Source: Pseudodesulfovibrio portus (GTDB lineage Bacteria > Desulfobacterota > Desulfovibrionia > Desulfovibrionales > Desulfovibrionaceae). Taken from it: a stretch of DNA of 64,000 nucleotides. The notes under the pieces were generated by a model, which was not told where the DNA came from, ran no database searches, and was given only the letters and a program-made list of their open reading frames with translations. The stretch is taken from NCBI RefSeq assembly GCF_026000375.1, contig NZ_AP026708.1, forward strand, positions 1,676,501-1,740,500, in the 5' to 3' direction. Shown here in pieces: positions 57,373-64,000 of this stretch. Within the stretch, counting starts at the first letter, position 1, and each line of letters opens with the position of its first letter. The position numbers and the translations under genes are program-made.

Positions 57373-59274
57373 TCACCGGTTCTCCAGCCTGCACGGCTGG
57401 CTGTAGTACGCGATCCCCCCCGCCATGTCGGTCTTGCGGGGCTGGATGACGACGTTGGCCACGTGGCCGTATTTCATCCACCCCCCGCGTCTGACGATGA
57501 CGGCCCGGGGGTGCAGGTCCTCGGCGGTCTCGACCTTGACCTGCATGGCCCCTATCGGGGTGACGAGATAGGCGTCCCGTGCCGGGTCCAGGGCTCCCCA
57601 GGCCGGATTGCGCTTGGAAACCCAGACCACCGGCACGCCCCGCTGTTGGGAAGCCGGAATCTGGGTATGGAGATACTTCCCGCTGACCAGGGTCAGGAGC
57701 TGGAGCGGATAGTCCGGGTCGCGCCCGGGCTCGGGGTGCAGGTCCTCGGGAAAGCGATAGAGTCCGTCGGGATGGCCGAATCGCATGTTCTCGAAGGCGA
57801 CTTGGGGGTGATTGACCTTGACGAACCCCATGTCCACGAGTTCGCCGTAGGATATGTCGCCCTTTTTGAGGCCCTCTCGGACGCAGGTTTCGGCGTCCGG
57901 CAGGACGACGGGATCGGCCAGCCGTCGGCCCAGGTCGGAGACGATGTCGAAGTCCGGACGGCACCGGCCGGGCGGGCTGACTGCCGGGGCGCAGTGGTTG
58001 ACGCAGTTGTGGACGAAGGAGCCGAGCACGTCCTCGCGCTCGAACATCATGGCCGGAGGCAGGATGACGTCCGCCTGCATGGCCGTGTCGTTCATGAACC
58101 CGTCCACCACGACCACGAACGGCCGGGCGAATGCCTGGGCAACGGCCAGGCAGTCCGGCACCTGGTTGACCACGTTGTGGCCGTCCACCCAGATGAAATC
58201 CACTGTCGGGTCCGCCTTCTCCAACTCTCCGGCCAGGTCGCCGATCCAGAATTCCCGGCGGGTTGCGGACTGTTTCCCGCCCTTGACCAGATGATCCCAG
58301 GAGCCGAGGTTCCGGCCCGATGAAATATTGAAATACGCGCCGCCGCCCGCGATGCCGATGTTGCCGGAGACCATGGCCAGCGCGTTGATGAAGCGGACGT
58401 TCTCACCGCCGAAGACATGCCGCTGCAACCCCCAGCCGATGACCGTGGCCACCCGGCCGGTGTCCGCATACCAGTCGTAGAGCATTTCCACGTCCGAGGC
58501 CGGGACCTCGCAGGCCGCGCACAGGTCGGTGAATTTCAGACCGTCGATGAGGCCGCGCAGGGCGGGCCAGTTGGCCGTGCGGTTAAGCACCCACGGGTTG
58601 AGGTCGCCCGCCTCCAGATAGAGCTTGAGCACCGCTGCGGCCAGGAACCGGTCGGTGCCGGGCCGGATGACCACGTTGACGTCGGAAAATTCGGGCGTGC
58701 CGTCCCCGCCCGGGGAAACGGTCAGGACCTCGGTCCCCTTTTTGCGCGCCTTCTGGATCAGGGCCAGCTGGTGGATGGAGCAGCGGGTCATGTCCCGGCC
58801 CCAGTTGATCACCCGGTCCGCGTTGAGGATGTCCTCGGGGTCGTTGTGGTGGAGCACGCCGAAGTCGCGCTCGCTGGCGGTGATGCCGGTATCGTCGCAG
58901 ACCGAGCCGCTGTAGGCGGAAGCGCCGAGCCTGTTGAAGAACACGGAACTCGCCTTGGCCAGGATGCCTCGGTACCCGTGCCCGTGGATGTGCAGGATGG
59001 ATTCCGGCACGGCGCGGGCCGCATCCAGCCGGGCCGCGACCAACCCCAGGGCCTCGTCCCAGGAGGCCTCGCGGAATATCCCGTCCTCCCGGATCAGCGG
59101 GGTGACGATGCGGTCCTCGGCCTCCAGCCGCTCGAAATAGCGACTGCCCTTCTTGCAGCAGAAGCCCTTGGTGAACGGATGGTTCGGGTTGCCCCGGACG
59201 GTCTTCTTTTCACTGTCCACGATCAGGGAACAGGCGTCCCCGCAATCCATGGTACAGGCGGTAACAATGGTCAT
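57373..59274 (-). CDS. Molybdopterin oxidoreductase with N-terminal [4Fe-4S] cluster
   Basis: This 633-residue protein has the N-terminal cluster motif C7-x3-C11-x3-C15 and a later Cys in GFCCKKG (39-40), then the molybdopterin domain. SGSVCDDTG places a Cys (Cys126) at the usual Mo-ligand site, so it is a DMSO-reductase-superfamily enzyme of the Cys-ligated type. There is no Tat signal, so it is likely cytoplasmic. MTIVTACTMDCG follows GAGGCAGTC and is chosen as start. No partner iron-sulfur or membrane subunit lies beside it, so its electron partner and substrate are unknown. Confidence 0.85.
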   Translation of the reverse strand: MTIVTACTMDCGDACSLIVDSEKKTVRGNPNHPFTKGFCCKKGSRYFERLEAEDRIVTPLIREDGIFREASWDEALGLVAARLDAARAVPESILHIHGHGYRGILAKASSVFFNRLGASAYSGSVCDDTGITASERDFGVLHHNDPEDILNADRVINWGRDMTRCSIHQLALIQKARKKGTEVLTVSPGGDGTPEFSDVNVVIRPGTDRFLAAAVLKLYLEAGDLNPWVLNRTANWPALRGLIDGLKFTDLCAACEVPASDVEMLYDWYADTGRVATVIGWGLQRHVFGGENVRFINALAMVSGNIGIAGGGAYFNISSGRNLGSWDHLVKGGKQSATRREFWIGDLAGELEKADPTVDFIWVDGHNVVNQVPDCLAVAQAFARPFVVVVDGFMNDTAMQADVILPPAMMFEREDVLGSFVHNCVNHCAPAVSPPGRCRPDFDIVSDLGRRLADPVVLPDAETCVREGLKKGDISYGELVDMGFVKVNHPQVAFENMRFGHPDGLYRFPEDLHPEPGRDPDYPLQLLTLVSGKYLHTQIPASQQRGVPVVWVSKRNPAWGALDPARDAYLVTPIGAMQVKVETAEDLHPRAVIVRRGGWMKYGHVANVVIQPRKTDMAGGIAYYSQPCRLENR

Positions 59275-59361
59275 GACTGCCTCCACGACCAAGAGTGGAG
59301 AATTTGCCCGGTCAGGTCAAATCCAAAAAACCGATACCCCCGCTTGACAAAGCCCCCCCAC

Positions 59362-59379
59362 TTAATGCAATTGCATTAA
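59362..59379. promoter_or_regulatory. 18-bp perfect palindrome, probable TetR operator
   Basis: TTAATGCAATTGCATTAA is perfectly symmetrical. It lies in the gap between the divergent molybdopterin oxidoreductase and tetR genes, just after a TTGACA (59344-59349). It would let the TetR protein control both directions. Confidence 0.65.
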
Positions 59380-59460
59380 CCAAGCGCATTATACGGACGC
59401 ATTGTGCTTGAACGAAAGTCCGGCTACCCTTGTCGCCAACAATCTCACGGAGGTCCACAC

Positions 59461-60132
59461 ATGGGTATGCCGGAAAATCCGACGACAAGAGACAAGATAT
59501 TCTGCGCCGGGGTGCGTCTGTTCGCCAGGGACGGCTTCGAAGGCGCGACGGTCAGGGACATCTGCAAGGAGGCGGGCACGGCCAACGCCACGGCCGTGAA
59601 CTACTATTTCGGAGGCAAGGCGAAGCTCTACAAGGCCATTCTGGACATGGTCTTCGCCGAGAACCTGCGCCGCAGGCTGGAGGCGGCAAAGATACAACCG
59701 CCGGAAACCCTGTCCCCGGAAGAAAAACTGCGCCGATTTTTGACCATCATGGTGGACGTGGGGTTCAACGAAAACGAATTCGCCAAGGACATCACCACCA
59801 TCGTGCTCAGGGAGATGATGTCGCCGACAGAGTATCTGGATGAACTGGTGGACAGGTTCACCCGGCCGGACAACGACGAACTGGCCGGGATCATCCGGGA
59901 AATCCTGGGGGAGGAAGCCCCGGACTTCCTGGTACGGGACAGCCTGGCGAGCGTGGGCGGGCAGATATTCTACTACCTCGCCTTCTGGCCCGTGTTCAGC
60001 CGGGTCTACCCCGAGCATCCGGGGGTGGGCAACTACAAGGGCCCGCTCGTCGACCACATAATGCGCTTTTCCATGGCCGGACTGAAGGCAACGCGAGAAG
60101 CACTGGAAAACGGGGAGATACCTCCCCCATAA
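59461..60132 (+). CDS. TetR-family regulator, CecR-like
   Basis: This 223-residue protein has the TetR helix-turn-helix (IFCAGVRLFARDGFEGATVRDICKEAGTANATAVNYYFGGKAKLYKAIL, about 13-60) and a long helical C-terminal part similar to the CecR/DUF1956 group. The start MGMPENPTTRDK follows CGGAGGTCCACAC. The acyltransferase gene starts 12 bases after its stop, so the two share a transcript. An 18-bp palindrome upstream is its likely operator. The inducer is unknown. Confidence 0.9.
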   Translation: MGMPENPTTRDKIFCAGVRLFARDGFEGATVRDICKEAGTANATAVNYYFGGKAKLYKAILDMVFAENLRRRLEAAKIQPPETLSPEEKLRRFLTIMVDVGFNENEFAKDITTIVLREMMSPTEYLDELVDRFTRPDNDELAGIIREILGEEAPDFLVRDSLASVGGQIFYYLAFWPVFSRVYPEHPGVGNYKGPLVDHIMRFSMAGLKATREALENGEIPPP

Positions 60133-60144
60133 GGAGGCAGTGAA

Positions 60145-61344
60145 ATGACGACGGCAACCCCGCGGCGAAATTATGCATACGACAACCTGCGGACCCTGAT
60201 GGTCCTGCTCATCGTCCTGCTCCATGCGGCCTGCGCCTACGCCACGGGCATACCCTGGTGGCATGCCCAGGACGCCAAGGCCCTCCCCTTCGACATCACC
60301 ATCATCACCATCGACAATTTCGCCCTGCCGGTCCTGTTCTTCATTGCCGGGCTGTTCGCCCACGCCACCCGCGAGCGGTACGGGAACGCCGGGTTCATCA
60401 GGAACAAGCTCAAGCGGCTCGGCATCCCCCTGCTGGTCATCCCGTCCCTCTACCTCCCGGCCATGGTCTACGTCGGCTATCTCCGGCGCACCGAAAACCC
60501 GACCGGTTTCTTCGAATACTGGCTCCGTTGGATGGCCTCGCTCAAGGACTGGGGATTTGTCGTCATCACGAACATGGAACAGGGCACCCTGTACTCCGAC
60601 CTCTTTTCCCCCCACCATCTCTGGTTCCTGTCCCTGCTCCTGTTGTTCTTCATCGGCTATGCCTGCTGCCGGGCGGACCTTTTCTCCCGGTTCGAAACGG
60701 GCATGGGGAAGACCACGCTGATCGCCGCCCTGTCCATCGCCCTCGGCTTCACCGGCCTCAACCTGCTGACCCAGGACTGGGCATGGGCCCGGTTCGGGCC
60801 GTTCATCCTGTTCCAGCCCACCCGCATTCCGGTCTATCTCGGCATGTTCCTCTTCGGCGTCCTGGCCAGCCCGCACATGGACCGGCTCCGCCCCTTCCCC
60901 GGGCCGTGGTGGCTCTGGCTCATCGGATTCCTGGCCGCCCAGGCGGTCATGCTCCCCATGGTCTCGGTCTTCATGATGACGCCGGGACCGGCCCCGCTGG
61001 GCCTGGCGCTGCTTCACGGCGCGCTGCGCACGGCCCTGGCCGTGACCGCTGCCGGGTTTCTGGTCAATTTCGGCACGGCCCGACTCGCCGGGCCTTCCCG
61101 CTGGAGCCGGTCCCTGGCCGCATCGTCCTATGACATCTACATCTGGCACATGCCCATGGCGGTCTTTGTCCAGGCGGGGCTGGCAAGCGTTCCCGTGCCC
61201 CTCGCGGCCAAGGCCGCGCTCGCCTTCCTGGTCCCGGTGCTCCTGTTCTGGTTCCTGAGCCGCCGGGCGGCAGGGTTCCAGCCATGTCAATGGGCAGGGT
61301 TCCTGCTGCTGGTCTTTGCCGGGTTCGGCCTGACCACGCTCTAG
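60145..61344 (+). CDS. Membrane acyltransferase, acyltransferase-3/OpgC-like
   Basis: This 399-residue protein has about ten membrane helices and the acyltransferase-3 pattern: RRNYAYDNLRTLMVLLIVLLHAA at the N-terminus with the conserved His, FFIAGLFA, and SSYDIYIWHMP late. It would transfer acyl groups to a glycan or lipid, such as glucans or O-antigen. AAGGAGGCAGTGAA precedes the ATG. Co-transcription with the TetR gene suggests it responds to the same signal. Confidence 0.88.
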   Translation: MTTATPRRNYAYDNLRTLMVLLIVLLHAACAYATGIPWWHAQDAKALPFDITIITIDNFALPVLFFIAGLFAHATRERYGNAGFIRNKLKRLGIPLLVIPSLYLPAMVYVGYLRRTENPTGFFEYWLRWMASLKDWGFVVITNMEQGTLYSDLFSPHHLWFLSLLLLFFIGYACCRADLFSRFETGMGKTTLIAALSIALGFTGLNLLTQDWAWARFGPFILFQPTRIPVYLGMFLFGVLASPHMDRLRPFPGPWWLWLIGFLAAQAVMLPMVSVFMMTPGPAPLGLALLHGALRTALAVTAAGFLVNFGTARLAGPSRWSRSLAASSYDIYIWHMPMAVFVQAGLASVPVPLAAKAALAFLVPVLLFWFLSRRAAGFQPCQWAGFLLLVFAGFGLTTL

Positions 61345-61359
61345 CCGGACAACGCATCC

Positions 61360-61391
61360 AAAAGCCGCTTCCGGGGAAGCGGCTTTTCCAT
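61360..61391 (+). terminator. Terminator after the acyltransferase gene
   Basis: AAAAGCCGCTTCC/GGAAGCGGCTTTT (61360-61372 with 61375-61387) continues into TCCATTTC. The perfect 13-bp stem with flanking A and T runs can work in both directions. Confidence 0.85.
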
Positions 61392-61511
61392 TTCTGCAAA
61401 TCAGACCCGCCCCAGAGGGCCGGACCACTCTCTTTTTGACAATCCGGGCCGTATGGTCTAACCAGATTCGGTTCCAGCCACCTGACAATCACTAAGGAAT
61501 ATATACACGCC

Positions 61512-62753
61512 ATGGCGAAAGTACAAAAAATCAAGGGATTCGTGGACCTGTTCCCGGACGAAGCCGCCAAGTTCACCTTCATGGAGCAAAAGGCCCGCGA
61601 AGTCTTCTCCCGCTACGGTTTCGGCGAGCTGCGTACGCCCATCCTGGAAAAGACCGAACTGTTCCAGAAGTCCATCGGCGAGGACACGGACGTGGTCGGC
61701 AAGGAGATGTTCACCTTCCCGGACCGCAAGGACCGTTCCCTGACCATGCGCCCCGAAGCCACGGCGGGCGTGGTCCGCGCCTTCATCGATTCCAAGACCC
61801 ACCAGCCAGGCAAAGTCTCGAAATATTTCACCTTCGGCCCCATGTTCCGTTATGAGCGCCCGCAAAAGGGCCGCCAGCGTCAGTTCCACCAGATCAACGC
61901 CGAAATCTTCGGCGCGCCCGAGGCCCAGGCCGACGCGGAGCTGATCCTGATGCTGACGACGTTTCTGAACGGGATCGGCCTGACCAAGCTGACCGTGGAA
62001 CTCAACTCGCTTGGCTGCCACGAGTGCCGCCCGGCCTACAAGCAGGCCCTCATCGACTTCTACAGGTCCAAAGACAAGAGCAATTTCTGCGAGGACTGCC
62101 AACGCCGCATGGAGACCAACCCCCTGCGCGTGCTGGATTGCAAGGTCCCGACCTGCAAGGAGCTGGTCACCGAAGCGCCGATCATCACCGACCACCTGTG
62201 CGACGAGTGCGAGACCCATTTCACGGACGTCAAGACCATCCTGACCAGTGCAAACATCGACTTCACGCTCAACCCCCGGCTGGTGCGCGGCCTAGACTAC
62301 TACGTCCGCACCTGCTTCGAGGTCACGAGCCAGGACATCGGCTCCCAGACGTCGGTGGCCGGCGGCGGCCGGTACGACGGGCTGATCAGGAACCTCGGCG
62401 GCCCGGACTGCCCGGCCACGGGCTTTGCCTGCGGCATGGAGCGGCTGGCCCTGCTCCTGGACGGGCTGGAAGCGGATACGCCCGACTTCTACCTGGCCGT
62501 GGTGGACGACGAGGCGGCCAACGAGGCCATGCTCTTTGCCCAGGAACTCCGAGGCAAGGGGCTTACGGGTGAAGTGAGCTTTTCCGGGGGGTCCATGAAG
62601 TCCCGCATGCGCGCGGCCAACAAGTCAGGGGCAAAGGCCTGCCTGATCATGGGCGGCGAAGAGTTGGCGAACAAGACCATCACCGTCAAGGACATGGTCG
62701 GCGACCGGGAACAGGAAACCCTGGACCGCTCCCTGTACCTGGCGAGCATATAG
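61512..62753 (+). CDS. hisS: Histidyl-tRNA synthetase
   Basis: This 413-residue class II enzyme charges tRNA-His. Motif 2 (FRYERPQKGRQRQFHQINAEIFG), the histidine loop RGLDYYVRTCFEV, and motif 3 (GFACGMERLALLL) are intact, and the C-terminal anticodon-binding domain follows. An insertion between them is cysteine-rich (HECRP, FCEDCQRR, LDCKVPTCKEL, LCDECETHF), which could bind zinc. AAGGAATATATACACGCC precedes the ATG. It is upstream of aspS. Confidence 0.94.
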   Translation: MAKVQKIKGFVDLFPDEAAKFTFMEQKAREVFSRYGFGELRTPILEKTELFQKSIGEDTDVVGKEMFTFPDRKDRSLTMRPEATAGVVRAFIDSKTHQPGKVSKYFTFGPMFRYERPQKGRQRQFHQINAEIFGAPEAQADAELILMLTTFLNGIGLTKLTVELNSLGCHECRPAYKQALIDFYRSKDKSNFCEDCQRRMETNPLRVLDCKVPTCKELVTEAPIITDHLCDECETHFTDVKTILTSANIDFTLNPRLVRGLDYYVRTCFEVTSQDIGSQTSVAGGGRYDGLIRNLGGPDCPATGFACGMERLALLLDGLEADTPDFYLAVVDDEAANEAMLFAQELRGKGLTGEVSFSGGSMKSRMRAANKSGAKACLIMGGEELANKTITVKDMVGDREQETLDRSLYLASI

Positions 62754-62802
62754 GGAAGCAGGGAAGCCGCTGCGCGGCGATGACGGGTGATTTCGCCTCC
62801 GG

Positions 62803-62967
62803 CGGCCAAAGGCCGAGGGCCTTTGGAATCCCATCTGCGACTCCGTCGCGGGTTGGTTCCGTAAAGTGGCCATAACCGGGCGAAAGCCCCGCCGCAGGCG
62901 CAACAAAAAGTTTTGGAAGATCCTTGAGAAGCCTGTTTAAAGAGGTTTCTTAAGCCGCCGGAGGCAT
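62803..62967. repeat. Dispersed hairpin repeat, copy 3
   Basis: It opens GGCCAAAGGCCGAGGGCCTTTGG, continues to CAACAAAAAGTTTTGGAAGATCC and a hairpin (CTTGAGAAGCCT/GAGGTTTCTTAAG with mismatches), and ends GCCGCCGGAGGC. It fills much of the 260-base gap between hisS and aspS. Confidence 0.7.
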
Positions 62968-63013
62968 CCCCCCAAAGGGACGCCGGGGCACAAATACATG
63001 ATACGGAGAGAGA

Positions 63014-64000
63014 ATGTCTGAACATCAGGAAGAACGGGATTACAACGAATTTCGCGTCATCGAGGACCTCGGCGGCTGGCGGCGCACGCACCACAACAAC
63101 GAGCTGACCGCGGCCAACATGGACGAGACCGTCTGCCTCATGGGCTGGGTCCAGTTCCGCCGCGACCACGGCGGCCTGATCTTTCTCGACCTGCGCGACC
63201 GCGAAGGGTTGACCCAGGTGGTGTTCAACCCCGAGTTGAACGCCGAGGTGCACGAGCGCGCCCACGCCATCCGCCCGGAATACGTCATCGCCATCAAGGG
63301 CATCGTCCGTCCCCGACCCGAGGGCATGGCCAACCCGAACATGGTCACCGGCGAAGTGGAGATCGAGGTCACCGAGTACAAGCTGCTCAACACCTCCGAG
63401 ACCCCTCCCTTCCCCATCGAGGACCGCGTCGAGGTGGGCGAGAACCTGCGCCTCAAGTACCGCTTCCTGGACCTGCGCCGTCCCTCCCTGGCCAAGAATT
63501 TCATCATCCGCAACAAGGCCGCGCAATCCGTGCGCCGCTACCTGGACTCGCTGGGCTTCCTCGAAATCGAGACCCCGGTGCTGACCAAGTCCACCCCCGA
63601 GGGCGCGCGCGACTTCCTGGTGCCCAGCCGCGTGAACCAGGGCGAGTTCTACGCCCTGCCGCAGTCCCCGCAGCTGTTCAAGCAGATGCTCATGGTCTCC
63701 GGCATGGACCGCTACTTCCAGATCGTGAAGTGCTTCCGCGACGAGGACCTGCGCGCCGACCGCCAGCCCGAGTTCACCCAGATCGACATCGAGATGTCCT
63801 TCCCGGACGAGCCGCTCATCCAGGACATGGCCGAAGGCATGGTCAAGACCCTCTTCAAAGAGACCATCGACGTGGATCTGCCCGCCACCTTCCCCCGCAT
63901 GACCTACAACGACGCCATGCGCGACTACGGCGTGGACAAGCCCGACCTGCGCTTCGAGCTCAAGCACATCGACATCACCGACGTGTTCAAGAACTCCGGC
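63014..64000 (+). CDS. aspS: Aspartyl-tRNA synthetase, N-terminal part
   Basis: The gene starts at ATG 63014, preceded by ACGGAGAGAGA, and runs out of the window after 329 codons. The visible part has the OB-fold anticodon domain ([32 protein letters not shown]), motif 1 ([25 protein letters not shown]) and motif 2 ([32 protein letters not shown]). Aspartate is loaded onto tRNA-Asp. Length and the GAD-type domain start fit the bacterial, about 600-residue form. Confidence 0.96.
   Translation, partial: MSEHQEERDYNEFRVIEDLGGWRRTHHNNELTAANMDETVCLMGWVQFRRDHGGLIFLDLRDREGLTQVVFNPELNAEVHERAHAIRPEYVIAIKGIVRPRPEGMANPNMVTGEVEIEVTEYKLLNTSETPPFPIEDRVEVGENLRLKYRFLDLRRPSLAKNFIIRNKAAQSVRRYLDSLGFLEIETPVLTKSTPEGARDFLVPSRVNQGEFYALPQSPQLFKQMLMVSGMDRYFQIVKCFRDEDLRADRQPEFTQIDIEMSFPDEPLIQDMAEGMVKTLFKETIDVDLPATFPRMTYNDAMRDYGVDKPDLRFELKHIDITDVFKNSG

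Overview
The window looks like a chromosomal segment of a high-GC sulfate-reducing deltaproteobacterium of the Desulfovibrio/Pseudodesulfovibrio type. I infer this from an O2-reducing cytochrome bd pair, an Aquifex-type aconitase, an archaeal-like ATP phosphofructokinase, a Cys-ligated molybdopterin oxidoreductase, a cysteine-rich HisRS, and a gene that appears to use UGA as selenocysteine. No rRNA, tRNA, CRISPR array or replication origin was seen.

Layout. 1-4.5 kb: partial lipoprotein, a small orphan gene, cydAB and a phosphofructokinase (all minus). 4.7-7.5 kb: htpX, a Deg protease and a methyltransferase (plus). 7.6-13.6 kb: PpiD-like chaperone, aconitase, and a chorismate-mutase-like/EPSP-synthase-like fusion (minus). 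13.8-18.7 kb: a TetR-controlled RND efflux operon with three matching operator palindromes. 18.7-23.9 kb: lipoprotein, membrane protein, RNA methyltransferase, DMT transporter, slyX, cupin. 24.0-29.5 kb: a short-tailed-phage tail module (nozzle, ejection-like protein, fibres, assembly chaperone) with no head, terminase or integrase genes. 30.2-31.1 kb: a gene-free interval built from large inverted and nested hairpins. 31.2-37.2 kb: housekeeping genes (FAD amine-oxidase-like, M24 peptidase, thioesterase, DMT, sfsA, VOC). 37.2-40.3 kb: an AT-rich island with a compact Rhs toxin, a probable immunity gene and a membrane-protein gene split by an IS1595-family element. 40.4-46.5 kb: queH, HemW-like, chrA, a chemoreceptor, galE. 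46.8-54.4 kb: sirtuin, then a nitrogen cluster (sigma-54 promoter, amtB, PII, glnD), a DsbA/FrnE-like protein with in-frame UGA at its redox cysteine, and asparaginase. 54.4-55.5 kb: an HD-GYP fragment and a lone phage adaptor gene. 55.8-64 kb: rsmB, a molybdopterin oxidoreductase, a TetR regulator with an acyltransferase, hisS and aspS (cut by the window end).

How the parts relate. AmtB, PII and GlnD form one ammonium-sensing circuit, and asparaginase beside them releases ammonium. The TetR/RND block is a self-contained drug-responsive efflux unit. The phage adaptor at 54.9 kb and the nozzle at 29.5 kb are normally neighbours; here they are 25 kb apart in opposite orientation. A 45-bp sequence upstream of the adaptor is repeated (41/45 identical) upstream of the Rhs toxin gene. 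Several families of hairpin-rich intergenic repeats recur across the window.

The strongest candidates for something new are the UGA-containing DsbA/FrnE-like selenoprotein, the shared leader of the Rhs toxin and phage adaptor genes, the headless tail module, and the structured repeats at 30.3-31.1 kb.
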